This document shows, piece by piece, positions 1 through 12,583 of a stretch of DNA of 64,000 nt (position 1 is its first letter; the number at the start of each line of letters is the position of its first letter). The notes beneath the pieces were generated by a model. The model did no database searches, was not told the DNA's origin, and saw nothing but the letters and a program-made list of their open reading frames with translations. Location: the NCBI RefSeq assembly GCF_031755915.1, contig NC_083386.1, positions 10,540,001 to 10,604,000 on the forward strand. The letters run 5' to 3'. Position numbers and translations under genes: made by a program. This DNA comes from Ziziphus jujuba (taxonomy: Eukaryota; Streptophyta; Magnoliopsida; Rosales; Rhamnaceae).

Positions 1-191
1 AATAAAGATTGAGTGTTTTTGTTTGACTTATCAATAGGACATCCATCACCTATTGTGGTGTCTTTAACATATACCAAGATTTCTTATCGTAAGTTGATTA
101 GAGGTCAAGGTGACCATTAAAATCTGAACTTTATTTCGATCCGGACTAGTATAATATAGGTTTAGGAGTAATTCGACCTAGGTTTGTATAA
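1..191 (+). mobile_element. 3' end of a family-X LTR, cut by window edge
   Basis: These bases match, with scattered substitutions, the last 190 bases of the complete solo LTR at 34076-35208. Both share the run TTGACTTATCAATAGG, a later CTATTGTG block and the closing CCTAGGTT-GTAT. The terminal dinucleotide is AA here instead of CA (TTTGTATAA against TTCGTATCA). The left part lies outside the window, so it is not possible to say whether this is a solo LTR or one end of a full element. The copy is more decayed than the one at 34 kb. Confidence 0.75.
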
Positions 192-428
192 GAATCTTAG
201 GAGATAACGTCTCTTGGTCAGTTCCAAGGAATACACAACAAGAATTTCAATTCCAAGGAAAGAAAACAAAGAGAATGAATGGGATTGACACCAACTGGTC
301 CCATTAAAACCTTAATGACTAAGAACCCCAATGCGGAAAACCTCACTAAGGAAAACGAGTACCAACAAAATAAACAAACAAAGCTAAAACAGAAATCTAT
401 AATTCTCAAAACCCTTAATAATATCAAA

Positions 429-482
429 ATAATAATAATAATAATAATAACAACAACAACAACAACAACAATAATAATAATA
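429..482. repeat. AAT/AAC trinucleotide microsatellite
   Basis: A run of AAT triplets passes into AAC triplets and back to AAT. The short reading frame crossing it (poly-I/poly-T) is an artefact of the repeat. It may mark the tail of the minus-strand LINE remnant that lies just to its right. Confidence 0.9.
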
Positions 483-589
483 GATTACTTGAAAGGGTTA
501 AAGAATTAGGACATCCCAACTAAGCTAACACCCCTTAAAATGTCAACTCATGCAAGTTAAATTTATTAAAGTAAGAAAAAAATTATAAA

Positions 590-950
590 CAAGAAAATAT
601 CCAACAATAAAAAGGTGTGAAACAAATATAACAACAAGCATGGCCTCATCAAAACCTACAGGAAGAAAAACCCCAGTGGGGAAAACAACCTGTAGGAAAA
701 AGAGTACCATGAAATAGAAATACAATAAATCCAAAAATACAGGCAAAGTGAACTGAAAGGCTCTATCACTCAGTAAATCATCAAGATGAGCAGCAACCTA
801 GGACTCAGGAAGCCGGAAACTCCAAGAACCTGAAGATGAATGAATAGCTTCCTAAAAAAGGATATCAACAACTTTGTTACCTTCACGAAAAACATGGGAA
901 GCCCAAAAATTGACGGAGGTAAGAAAATTAAGACATAAGCCGCCTTTCAC
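590..950 (-). pseudogene. LINE-type RNase H remnant with 3' flank
   Basis: Read on the minus strand, about 905-830 gives FWASHVFREGNKVVDIL followed by a stop. This matches the signature end of plant non-LTR retrotransposon RNase H domains (a histidine-rich HxxREGNxxAD motif). Further on, in the same frame, come an SGSW-like stretch, a stop, and a downstream block with TTTTCCCCACTGGGG and GATGAGGC. This type of sequence is familiar from the 3' parts of plant retroelements. At least two stops interrupt the frame, no reverse transcriptase is visible upstream, and only the last few dozen codons remain. It is a 5'-truncated dead copy. The RNase H assignment rests on one motif, so a captured host RNase H-like gene cannot be excluded. 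Confidence 0.5.
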
Positions 951-3900
951 AAATAATAATAATAATAATAATTTCTTTAGACAATAACTCAAGTTGAAAT
1001 CAAACCCAACCCAATATCAAAATAAAAATAATAAAAAAATTTTGAAACAACATCACAGATGCACACCATGAATTTTGGACTACATCGTTTGCTCACTCAC
1101 TGTTACTTGGAACCTGTTGGCTGTTGCGTGTGGCATTAGGGATTTGGACAACTCAAGTCCAATTAGGATTGGGACAGTAATGCTTACATGGTGCTATGTA
1201 TATATAAATATATATGTATATAGATATACGTTTACCCATCAATTGAATATATAGAGCCGAATAGGCATTGGGTATGGCCACTCTTATTTAGACAGCTTTG
1301 AAATATATTCGTACATGTTTCTTTTTGGTTTTCTTCTTTGTTTTTAGATGAAGAGAGTTTTAGGTGTATTTGGAAGATTTTCTCTGTGAGAGTTTATTCT
1401 ACTCTTTCGTTTTCTGCTTTGATTATAGTGATTTTTCTTTTTCTTTTTTTTGTGTATTTTTTTATATGACACATAAATCTAGGGTTTCTTATTTTATTTT
1501 CTGTTAATTTTAATAAGAAATAATTGAATGCATAAAAGAACTTAATCTACAATGAGTCACATAATCACACATATTTTTCTGACAGACAAATCTAAAGTGA
1601 ACAAACCAAACCATAATCTAACAAAGAAAAATTAAAGGTGATATAACCTGCAGTGGTAGAAAGAGACAGATCGGCGAAAAACGAAGGAGACAAGTGTGAG
1701 CAGCAAGGGCGAGCAATGAGCGGTGCACAGAAGCAGCGAAGTATATGGTGGATTGTGGAGACAACGAGTCACAAGGAGGTCGGAACTAGTGGATACCGGC
1801 ATATGAGGTCCATGTTCATGATCCGCGTGGGCAATGTTTCTCTTCCTTAATGTCAGATAAGACCTAAATGTGAAAATGTGGAGAAAAAGAATGTACCTTA
1901 GAATGAAATTTTGGATTGATAACAAGGATTGAAATGAAAGAATAAAACATGCGTGTTCGTGGCTATAAATTAAAAGGTTAAAACGATGAGCATAACTGCC
2001 TGTCATTAGAAATTAAAGTCATGTATAATTGATGACGGCCGTATATATGCCTGACCCTGGATTTCCTAATTCTTTTTTCCATTTATAGACCCATAGACAA
2101 AATTAAGTTAATACTTAATTTTAATAGTATTTACCACGAGTTTAAAAAGTCCATCGTTATATTTTTAATAAATTTTTAAAGACGGTCACATGTGTCAATT
2201 TGTTAAGATATCAGTATTTTCACCTTTATCCTCACTCATAGTCCCCATGTACCTCAAGTGACAATGTTTAACTATCCAAAACAGGCTAACTGTTCTCATA
2301 GATGTTGTTTAAGGTGTAATGTTGTTATCCCATAGTTCAAGGACAGTATGCAATATGTTTAGGTGACATTTGTGTAATTCAAAAAAAATAAATAAATAAA
2401 AATGAAAAAGGTGTCATTTGTGTAAAAGATCTAAATATAAATAAATGTGTCACACATAAAAGATGTTTATACATGTCCATCTATATAAAATGTAAATTGG
2501 GAATTAGTGTGCTTGTTAATTTGGCCAAGAATCAAAAAAATAAAAATAAAAATAGAAATTATGATAAAAATAATAAAAAAATTAATTTAAGGAATTTTTT
2601 TTTCCACTAATGCCTACTGGAATTTTGTCTTATTTTTCACTTTAAACTCTAATCTGTAAAATCAGCACCATGTATATATAATCCTATAAACTTTTCAAAC
2701 ATTGTGGCTGTAATGCATATCCTTGACAAAGTTTATTTTTAGTTCTTAGATGACACTTGGTTTATAAATGGCAGCATGGGGCAGGAGCATCTGTTGGAAA
2801 TTAAAAAAAAAAAAAAAAAAATTTGTTTGCACCATTTCGCCTTCTACTTTTATCTTTTGCAGTTTAGACCATGAACTAAAATTTTGGCAACATTAGACAA
2901 CAATTCTTTTGTTTTTTTAAAGCCATCGAGGGCAAATTAAATGTACTTCACAAATTAAGTTTTTAATATTGTTTAGTTATATTAATTATAATTTCATACA
3001 CATGAATCGCATATCCAGTAAGGTTTTTACTTTTCTATTATTATATAATTTTTTTTAAAAATATTTTCATCATATTAATTATTTACCAGAATCAAATTAA
3101 GAAAACTAAGGTAATGCAGTTTTGCATGAATAACAGTTGCAATATTGGGGTTTAATTGTAATAATTACACCAATGATTTTCAGTGAGTACATAACAATTG
3201 AGCAAATAAATATTGTTTAATTTTTTTATTTAAAAGGTTATATATATATATATATATAATATTTTAATTGTCATATGATAATAGGGAAATCTTGAGTTTT
3301 ACAGCATTTTGTATAATGAAAGGAGAAAAGAAAATATATATTATCTATAGATTATTTTTAAGGGTTAATAGCACCTATGCCCTCTCAATTACCAGTAATA
3401 TATATATATATTTATATGTCATCGATCCTTATTTATTGATTTATTTTTAGAGCAGTATATTTATTTGATCTTTTATGCCATCAAAATTTTAGTTTCAAAA
3501 GTGCAAAAGGAAGAGTTAATCAAAAAAATAAAAAATAAAAAAGCGCAAAAGGAGGATTTTTTTTTTATTTCTTATTATTTATTTATTTATTTGTATAGAA
3601 ATAATATTTGATTAAGAAGAAAAAGCACAAGAAACATCAACCTCCAAGAGTGCATGAAGCCACGGAGTCCCTTTTTCAATCCAAGTACAATAGCCGCACT
3701 GAGACAAACCAATCTCATGCATGGGCAGTCTTATTAGCAGAACCTAGGGCAAACACACACACAAAACCAGGAAAACAACGAACTCCTTTTCCCTTTCGTC
3801 ATGCAATAAAGGACGAAAGTTGAAGGAGGGCAATGGAGTAAACAAAATACTTTTTTTATTTTCAACAAATATCTTGGGCAAAACACGTGCCTTCTAGTGG

Positions 3901-4210
3901 CAAAAAACAAATGATGTTAAACACTTGGGCTGCATTAGCACTAAATGAGAAGTTCAGAAGTTAATGATGCTGATTTTATATATCCTAAGGTGACGTGCAA
4001 AATCAAGCAAATTTCAGACGGCATTAGTGCAAAAAATTCTAATTTTGATATTGGCAAAATGTGGAACAAGATCTTTTATTCCTATTCCTGTAAAATTAGG
4101 AAAGATTATTCCTAAGGTTAATGACATGATGTCACATTACTTAAAAAACTGAAATTTTTTTTCTTATTTTATTTTGTTATTTTGCTATTTTCTTTTTAAT
4201 TGAGATGACA
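951..4210. other. AT-rich stretch without recognisable gene
   Basis: No reading frame here looks coding. It holds AAT repeats (about 950-972), A tracts (about 2803-2821), a TA run (3239-3260) and short duplicated T/A runs. A 124-codon open frame on the minus strand at 1632-2006 and a 71-codon plus frame at 3608-3823 have no motif, no homolog I recognise and no supporting splice sites. Confidence 0.6.
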
Positions 4211-4322
4211 TCGTTTCCCTGGTTAGATATATAATCTGGGCCCAAAAAAAAAAAAAAAAGAAAAAAGAAATTGTTTTAAAAAGGAAAAAAAGAAATATGA
4301 GAGAAGAAATATCTTGACATAC

Positions 4323-4453
4323 GGGGAATTGTTGATCAGATTCCAATTCATTGTACTGATATGTGAACCAGAGTCAACATGCTTGAGATCAATGAATCCA
4401 TCTAACACCATGCCGTAATGCATATATAGCTGATGATAGAGATAACTAACAAC
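4323..4453 (-). other. possible coding exon next to the repeat gene
   Basis: On the minus strand an acceptor (ATATTTGCAG) is followed by 131 bases open in one frame, closed by a good plant donor (GTATGTCAAG). The encoded stretch begins VVSYLYHQLYMHYG and includes DGFIDLKHVDSG. I do not recognise the protein. It lies about 200 bases downstream of the repeat-bearing frame at 4654-5521, in the same direction, so it may be the next exon. Joining the obvious donor at 4653 to this acceptor puts a stop in frame, so either the linkage is wrong or the gene is dead. Confidence 0.25.
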
Positions 4454-4653
4454 CTGCAAATATGCAGCAGAAAAAACCAACATCACCACTAGCATATACG
4501 TGATAGAATAAATGGTTATGTACACACATAAATAGATTAGTTTTCAACAACATATATATAATAAGCAAATTCGTATCTTGTATACATATAGAATAAACGT
4601 AATCCACAATTACGTTTTCTTATATGGTATATGAGAGTGTAAAAATACATGAC

Positions 4654-5521
4654 CTTTTTTCCCAGGAATGCTGTGCGTTGACTTAGTACTGGTGCTGGCA
4701 GTATTATGTTGGCCTTCTTGTTGATGGAAAGTCGCCTATGGACTTGTATTTGGGGTTGAACCATACCCTCTTCTAGTGGCAGAAGGACCTTGTTGTTGAT
4801 GGTAAGCCTCCTGTGGATTTGTATATGGGGTTGAACCATACCCTCTTCCAGTGGAAAAAGGACCTTGTTGTTGATGGCTAGCCGCCCGTGGATTTGTATT
4901 TGGGCTTGAACCATACCCTCTTCCAGTGGCAGAAGGACCTTGTTGTTGATGGTAACCCTCCTGTGGATTTGTATATGGGGTTGAACCATACCCTCTTCCA
5001 ATGGCAGAAGGGCCTTGTTGTTGATGGGTAGCCGCCCATGGATTTGTATTTGTGGTCGAACCATACGCTCTTCCAGTGGCAGAAGGACCTTGTTGTTGAT
5101 GGTAAGCCTCCTGTGGATTTCTATATGGGGTTGAACCATACCCTCTTCCAGTGGCAGAAGGACCTTGTTGTTGATGGTAAGCCTCCTGTGGATTTGTATA
5201 TGGGGTTGAACCATACCCTCTTCCAGTGGCAGAAGGACCTTGTTGTTGATGGTAAGCCTCCTGTGGATTTCTATATGGGGTTGAACCATACCCTCTTCCA
5301 GTGGCAGACGGACCTCGTTGTTGATGGCTAGCCGCCCGTGGATTTGTATTTGGGGTTGAACCATACCCTCTTCCAGTGGCAGAAGGACCTTGTTGTTGAT
5401 GGGTAGCCGCCCGTGGATTTGTATTTGGGGTTGAACCATACCCTCTTCTAGTGGCAGAAGGACCATTTCTGCTTTCCATAGTTTCAGAGTCATGACCAGT
5501 AGCTCTCCATTTGGTCCCTCA
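4654..5521 (-). pseudogene. repeat-rich protein gene remnant, unknown family
   Basis: On the minus strand a frame opens near a possible acceptor (TTTTAAG), gives a methionine at 5479 (MESRNGPSATRRGYG) and runs 247 codons to a TAG at 4736. Almost all of it is a 25-residue repeat with core GPSATGRGYGSTP, then a P-x-N-P step and a QQQ tail: rich in G, S, Q and P, likely disordered. The TAG sits where other repeats have a CGG arginine codon. Past it the same frame stays open to a donor at 4653 (AAAAAAG/GTCATG), with a Ser/Thr-rich tail (TASTSTKSTHS). The TAG therefore looks like a late nonsense change in a longer exon. A second minus frame is open over the whole array (342 codons) because the period is a multiple of three. 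I do not recognise the family. Confidence 0.35.
4711..5466. repeat. 75-bp minisatellite, about 10 copies
   Basis: The block CTTGTTGTTGATGG recurs at about 4787, 4862, 4937, 5012, 5087, 5162, 5237, 5312 and 5387, every 75 bases without exception, with diverged end copies. Two sub-types are interspersed: one with GTAAGCCTCCTGTGG and one with TAGCCGCCCGTGG. The alternation suggests higher-order duplication of pairs. No indel breaks the period, so all reading frames are preserved through the array. Confidence 0.95.
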
Positions 5522-6366
5522 CTTAAAATAAATAAAGGATGAATTATCACTAAACCCGGTTTCAATTTTATTATAATGAATGTGAAAAAGGGAGAGTTCT
5601 TATCAGTTTATTCCTTAATCAATTTGCAAGTAGTATGATTAATGTTAAGAGAAAGAAAAAAAAAAAAAATATATATATATATAGATCATTGGTTCAGTTT
5701 GCAATGAGCACTGGCGTATGCCATAGGTTCAAAGCTTAGTGATTCTATAGCCAGTTAGAGTAGTCACCAAGTTGTTCCAAAAAATAATAATAATGTTTCA
5801 ATACCTTAGCACATATGATATTATACACACAATAACTTAAGTATATATCATTTAAAAAAAAAAAAAAAACTCTTTGACCAAAACAAAAAAATATATATAT
5901 TTTGGTTTTGTTAGAAATTAATCAACCAAAATAAATTAAAAATTATAAAAAAATAAATATACTGATGTTTAATTATATTTTTATTTTGTCATTAACTAAT
6001 TGTACTAAAAAATCATAAATATAGATAAGTATATGTTAAAAAATAACAATTAGATAAAAATTATATTAGTATGAGTTTATAGATAAGTATTGTATTAATT
6101 AAAATAGTTTAAATTGGAGATAAGTGGTAGACGAACCAAAAATATATATAGATAAGTGAGGACCAAAAAAAAAAAAAAAAAAAAAAAAGGGTACCCGAAT
6201 CAAGAGAAGAAATGAAAAAGAAAAAAAAATTTAAATTTTGACTTAAATGAGGAGAAAGGGATGGGGCACGATTGTAAATTTCTATTCTTAGGAATAACTC
6301 TGCTCTTAGAAAAAAAGAAAAAAAAAAAAATGGAGGCATACAAACCTCACGCACCGTCGGAGACGT

Positions 6367-6582
6367 TTATTTGTATAAAGCAATATTGCAGAAGGGGCAA
6401 ATAAGGTAAGCGCAAGTGGTGTTGCATGTGTACGTATTAGTCGCAGCATCATGCATGTGTGCTGTATCTCCATTCTTTATTGAAGGTAAGCGCACCATCC
6501 TCGTGGTGTGGCGGATGTGGTGTTCCACGTCTTGGCCTGAAGGGTGTTGCATGTTCGCTTGTTGATTTGAAATACCAAACAA
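6367..6582 (-). other. 71-codon open frame, unknown
   Basis: A minus-strand frame (start MFGISNQQANMQHP) is rich in His and Thr and ends in a run of Cys. Its distal half is shared with the diverged duplicate at 51180-51290, but there the frame is broken, and no splice sites tie it to a neighbour. It is more likely non-coding. Confidence 0.15.
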
Positions 6583-6639
6583 ACGATTAATAATTTCAAC
6601 GTTCTTTGAGTTGTTTAGGAAAAAAATAAATAAATAAAA

Positions 6640-7060
6640 TTATAACAGTAGCAATGTTAAGCAATGATAACAGCAGCAAGAATACCAGTATTTTATAACG
6701 CATTTAAAATTATAGTAACAATGAAATATCATAATACTAAAAAAGATCATGTTGGAAAATCATAAAAACCAAAATCATCACCCGACAGTATAAATCCTTC
6801 AAATCCATAAATAAATAGAACAAATTATATGTGAATCACCAATTTTCCATAATTCCATTTTTATAAATCAACATTGAAAATTGTCTAATAAAACCAAATA
6901 ATTTTAAAATACCATACCTTCAAAACCATCTCCAATAATGTAAATTTTTCAAACCATAAATAATAATTTTAAATTATTAATAAACATGATAAATCATAAA
7001 AGTATCCATACTAATAATTCATAGTAGACTATACTTAAAAAAAAAAAAAAAAAAAAAAAA
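6640..7060 (-). mobile_element. array unit 0: partial LTR fragment only
   Basis: It starts in the middle of the LTR's GC-module equivalent and runs through 'AATTTTCCATAATTCCA' to an A tract at 7040-7060. It is the left edge of the array. Confidence 0.7.
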
Positions 7061-9612
7061 AGACTCTTAGAACGTTGAAATTAAAAGTCTCCTCCTGCAC
7101 TACTTGCTCACTTCTCTTAATTTTTTCTTCTCTATCGGCCCTGACCATGTGCATGTGTTGCTTGACCATATAACATGGATTCATATGGTTGATTTTATTT
7201 TTATTATTTGTTTGTGGATGTAGAAATAGATTGCATTATAATGCTAAACACAATTATGTATCAGAATGAACAACATAGAGAAAAGAACTAGCTAGGGAAG
7301 AGGTTATCATGATTGAATTACCCAAAAAAAAAAAAAAAAAAACAATTTCTATTTTTATTTTTTGTTTTTGGATGTAGAAATAGATTGCATTAAAATGCTA
7401 AACACAATCACGTATCCGAATGAACAACGTAGAGGGAAGAACTGGCTAGGGAAGAGGTTATCATGATTGAACCAAGAAAGAAAAAATAAAAAAATAAAAA
7501 ATCCTCTTTTACAAAAGAATTATATTGACACAGCTATAATATTAATGCAATATAAGCAATCATTTCGTAAGAAAAATAAAAATTTCAATGTATTTTATAT
7601 AATTAAATAACTAGACTCAACTTTTCTAAGAGAAAACTAATATAAGGATGCCAAAGTACTACCCATGTCACCGGAGCAATACATGATTAAAATTATATTT
7701 TTTCCACCGGTATCTAACTATGTCTGTTGCCATTATATCGTTCATCAGGCTTTGATATTAAAAGTCAAATAAGGTTAAGCAGTTAATAAGTCATTCACAT
7801 ACACATTTAGCAGGTCATGGGTTTAAAATATCGAGATGGAGAGAAATTGTTATAACTTTGCAAAGAAAGCACACCCCTAAATATATGGTTATCTTATTCC
7901 TCCCCCTTGTTACAGTTTTTAACAAATTTACAGCACTTTAATATATAAAATAGATAACAACACATTAAATACATAATTAATAAAAACAACACTTTTGTCC
8001 ATCATTAGCATAAGAAGATTTTAGGATTGTTCGAAATATATAAATATTACAAATAAAAAAGAAATATATTAGTAATAGTAAAATAACGACAAGATGAGGA
8101 GGAAAAGCTGCATAATACAGCTACAGGAGAAATGCAATCGAATAGTTTGCGTAGCTCGTACAATCGGTTCACTATCTACTTAGACCTCGGGGAACAAATC
8201 TGCAAAATAAAAAAAACTAATGAAATGCTAATAATCTCAATTAGTGGTATCTTTCTCATACCACTTTCTCATATTAACAGTAATATTAATACTACAAATA
8301 AATCATGAAAGAAATAATAATAATAATAATAATAATAAGAATAATAATAATAATAATTGTACAAGGAAATAAAATAAATATTTTGAAAATAGTTTTTCCC
8401 TCAAAACCCTTCTTAGTCCACCCATTTTGAAAAATTCCATATTAAAAAATTATAAAAGAAAACATTTTCACATAACTCATCATTTTGTTTCCCAAATTAT
8501 AAAAATAACTTATTAAAGAATAAGATAAAACAAAATAGCATTTAGATAACTATCCCAACAAAATAATCATTTAGATAAACAAAGAATTAAATAAATGATA
8601 TAATCCAAAAACAAAATATGTAACACATAAGTAAAATGAATAAAATAAATAAGTGCTTGTAAACCATTTAAAAACGTATAACATATAAGTAAATAATCAA
8701 TTTATTAAATAAAATAAAATAATTAAATAATTAAAATACTTAAATTAAATAAATAAATCAATAAATAATTTAAAATCAAATGAGTTAAAATCAAATAATT
8801 CAACAGTGAATAAAATAATATAGCATTTAAATAAATGATATAAATTAAAAATAAAATAAAACAAATAAGTGATTAATTAAACAAGTAAAACTATAATTTA
8901 AATAAATTCATTAAAAATATTTAAAAACACATATAATATCAAGCATATATATGATACACTATACTACATACTAATAATGTTAGAGAGGTATTTTGTGTTC
9001 CAAACACCACTTGACAATAGAGAAGGAGAAAAGAACCTACAATCGGACCCTTCGGCATTGGTAACTAATCGAACCCTTTGGTATTGCATAGTTATCGACA
9101 CTGACAACTTGTTATCATACAGCTAATGAGAGGGCGATTAATGCTGACATCCAAATACCTACTCACTCTTTCTCATCTTAGCTTTCACATGATGCTAAAT
9201 ATACTTGCACAATAATAAATGATAACACTAGCAAGAATACCAGTACTCTAATAACGCATTTAAAATTATAATGACCATGAAATATCATAGTATTGCGAAA
9301 GATCATATCGGACAATCATAAAACCAAAATCATCACCCAGCTGTATAAATCCTTCAAATCCGTAAATAAATAGAACAAATTATATATGAGTCAGCAATTT
9401 TCCATAATTCCATTTTTATAAATGAACATTGAAAGTTGTCTAACAAAACCAAATAATTTAAAAATACCATACCTTCAAAACTATCCCCAGTGATGTAAAA
9501 TTTTCAAACCACAAATAATAATTTTAAATTATTGATAAACATGATAACTCATAAATATATCCGTACTAATAATTCATACTAGACTATAATTTATAAAAAA
9601 AAAAAAAAAAAA
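7061..9612. repeat. array unit 1
   Basis: Host part is 7061-7860, LTR-derived part about 7870-9590 (minus strand), then an A tract. This unit has lost about 110 bases at the LTR start: the text jumps from 'AAATTGTTATAAC' directly to 'TTTGCAAAGAAAGC'. It has no internal insertion, so it is the best empty-site reference for unit 2. It contains an AAT microsatellite at 8310-8357. Confidence 0.75.
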
Positions 9613-11542
9613 AGGACTCATAGAACGTTGAAATTAAGAGTCTCCTCCTGCACTACTTGCTCACTTCTCTTAATTTTTTCTTCCCAATCGGCCCTGACCA
9701 TGTGCATGTGTTGCTTAACCATATAATTAACATGGATTCATATGGTTGATTTTATTTTTATTTTTTATTTTTGGACGTAGAAATAGATTGCATTATAATG
9801 CTGAACACAATCACGTATCGGAATGAACAACAAAGATGAAAGAATTGGCTAGGAAAGTGATAATCATGATTGAATGACCAAAAAAAGGAAAAAAATCCTC
9901 TTTCTCAAAAGAATTATATCGACACAGCTGTAATATTAATGCAATATAAGTAATAATTTCATAAGAAAAATAAAAATTTGAATGTATTTTTAATTTATAA
10001 CAAAATAACTATCCAACTTATCTAAGAGAAAACTAATATAACGATGCAAAAGTGCTATCCATTTCACCCAAGCAGTACATGATTAAAATTATATTTTTTC
10101 CACCAGTATTTAAATATGTCTATTGCTACTGTATCATTCATCAGCCTTTAATATTAAAAGTCAAATAAGGTTAAGCCGGTTAATAAGTCAATTCACATAC
10201 TCATTTAGGAGCTCAAGGGTTTAAAATATTGGGATAGAGAGAAATTGTTATAAATGATCAAAAATGTCATATGCTTTTCGAAGTTTTTGCTGGAACCATA
10301 AGATAGCCTCGACTAAGGGAAATGTAACACCTCGTCCCGAAGTACACTGGAAATTTCTCAAATTTGACCAAGGTTGACCGGGTTTGACCGTCGTTGACTG
10401 AGAATGGATCAAATGTTGACTTTTTACTCCTGATGGAATTTCACATTGAACGAGATACCGTTAAAAAGTACACATTGTCATGAGTTCATAGACTATTGTA
10501 CTTCAAAAACGAAGCTACGGTTTGAAAGTTATGAGCAAAACAAGTTGAGATCCAAACTGTCCAAGAAGTGCCGGAGTTGACTTTTTGTTCATGTAAAGTT
10601 GAGCTTTGACTCATGCATGGTTGTGAAGTACTCGTCGATACCAGTTCATAGACTAGCGGCACGCTTAAATTGGACATCTGATTAAAAAATTATGGACATG
10701 CGAAGTTTTTCGAATACTATAATATTTTAATATATTTGGCTTGAGTGAACAGTGTATGCCACGTGTCACAATTTCAGCCAATCCCATGAGTGAACAGTGT
10801 CACCCACGGGTGGCTTTTATTTTGGCAAAACACGGGAGCTGGGGAGAGGAGAGAGAAAGAAAGGATGAGAGAGAGAGAGAGAAAGAGAGAGTTAGAGAGA
10901 GAAACCAATCGACCATCGCCGTTCACCCATTTTTGGCCACCGGAACAGTACACACACCACCCCAACTTGAAGCCCACCTGAAGACCGGCCAGCCAGACAA
11001 AAATCACGACCAACCAACCGCCGATGCGTCTGGATCGAGGCTTTGTCTGACGGCGGTGCCGATCACTTCAAACCCAGATTTCTCCCTATTCCGGCCACCG
11101 TTTGCCTCACCGCCGGTCCCATTGAGTTACCCATCACCAGATCTACCTTCCCACCAAAAATCAATGCCAGTGGCCATCGGACGTGCCGCCGGCGGTGGTG
11201 GATTCCGGTGACCATGGTGGCTCACTGGGAAATTGACTTTCCGGCGAGTTTCCAGTTGCACCACCCCTCCTTTCCCACTAATTCCGACCCTCTGAACCTA
11301 AATCCGGTATCCACTTACCTCAATTCAGGATGGATTGTGAGAATCGAAGGCTTAAAATCCGTGGGCTTTCCGGTGAGATTCCGGTCACCACGGGTCCGAT
11401 CTCCGGGAGGTAAGCCTCAATCCGTGATCCTCGTTCCACAAACTTCGATTCGGTGTATTACTCATAAATTTTGGTTAACGTTTGTGTTAGTCATCCGAAT
11501 AAAATATTAATTTATTTGAGATGTGTAATGTTGTTGTTCTAG

Positions 11543-11603
11543 GAGCACGTGTGCGTCATAAAATTGATCCCATGGAGGATCTTGGGTTAATTGCGTGGTC
11601 GAG
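11543..11603 (+). ncRNA. 61-nt LTR mini-exon, copy 1
   Basis: It is bounded by TTGTTGTTCTAG and GTGAGTGACC. Upstream donor GGGAG/GTAAGCC at 11410 would give a 133-nt first intron. The core reads GATCCCATGGAGGATCTT. That it is an exon is inferred from splice-site conservation, not from transcripts. Confidence 0.55.
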
Positions 11604-12313
11604 GTGAGTGACCCACCTTCAAAATTATTTTGGGTGATTAATTATATATTTTGTGTTAATTGATTATTTGGAAATTATGTTTTATGTGTTAGTGACTTAA
11701 TAAAATTACTCTTTAATTTTATATTGTTAATTTATGATAATTTCAATGTGTGTTTTGGCGCCAAAAATATATTTGTGAATTAAAGGAATTGTGGTTTTAA
11801 TTCCTTCAATTTATTGTTATGTTTATTATTAGATTTATTGTGCATAGTTATATGATTTTAATACTGATGAAATTATGTGATTTAATATTACTTTGGTATG
11901 GATTGATTTTATGGATTTGAAGGGAATTATTTATTTTAAATTTATTATATATTGAGGAATCGTGGATTAATTATGTATATGAAATTTATGTGGTTTTAAG
12001 GATATGTTGATTTAAATGGATTTTGAGGATTGGAGAAAAATATTGTTTTAAAGAATTATGTTTCAAAAATATTTATGCCATTGGAAAATTGTATATTTGA
12101 GTTGATGGAAATGAAAATTGATGGATTTGAAAATTTTATAATTGTATCGATGGATTTTGTGATATGAGAAAAATTATATATATTATCGAAGTATTCATGC
12201 TGGTGATATTAAAAGAAAAATGTGAGTTGTGAATTTGAAAAGTAGTATAATTCCCACGGTAAATTTTGGAAAAAATTGCATATTTTTAATAATAAATTTG
12301 GTTATCTGTTTTA

Positions 12314-12583
12314 GACGCACTCATACAGTACTAGTGTTTTGTACTGTATATGTGGATGAGTGTGCAAGTTATAATGTCTCCCGTGAGTTGCCATCAGACC
12401 GAGGGTAGGCAAGTTTGATATTGGCCATAAGCCACCCCCTTCATGGCCGGGATGACGGTTTAAGCAGCGGCGCTGTTGGGACGCCGAAGCGATCATATGC
12501 AAGTTTCTCTCTTTAACCTCCTGCCAGATGGTGCCGGGACGCTGGATATCATAGGGCATCACTGGTATATAGTGTGGTGCGTC
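12314..12583 (+). other. GC-rich LTR module, copy 1
   Basis: 270 bp with inverted ends: GACGCAC...AGTG at the left, CACTGG...GTGCGTC at the right. A perfect 9-bp stem (ATACAGTAC / GTACTGTAT) follows the left end. The module starts directly at a TGTTTTAG acceptor and stands out as GC-rich within AT-rich LTR sequence. Confidence 0.75.

Larger units (their letters stand above)
5625..7700. repeat. segmental duplicate of 50.7-52.6 kb
   Basis: Several blocks in the same order and orientation reappear at 50725-52570. They include the TATGATTAAT-TTAAGAGAAAG block (5635 and 50748), the CGCAAGTGGTGTT block (6410 and 51220), the AGTCTCCTCCT / TTGCTCACTTCTCTT block (7088 and 51808), and GACACAGCTGTAATATTAAT (7527 and 52362). 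Spacing differs because each copy gained different AT-rich insertions. The copy here continues into the tandem array; the other does not. Confidence 0.7.

Noticed and set aside
1632..2006. 124-codon minus-strand open frame
   Set aside because: No motif or recognisable homology, unusual composition, and no splice or promoter context. Most likely chance.
3608..3823. 71-codon plus-strand frame
   Set aside because: Lys/His/Thr-rich with no known domain; a short chance frame in AT-rich DNA.
5038..5331. 97-codon plus-strand frame in the minisatellite
   Set aside because: A shadow of the 75-bp period; it starts and ends within the repeat.
4711..5466. Regular 75-bp repeats as a CRISPR-like array
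   Set aside because: There are no distinct spacers, the whole period repeats, and the window is clearly a plant nuclear sequence.
12311..12562. Antisense open frame across the GC module, also seen at 16601-16942, 43631-43948 and 45641-45928
   Set aside because: The peptides end alike (YECV) but drift into different frames in the middle. The repetition reflects the shared DNA module, not a conserved protein.
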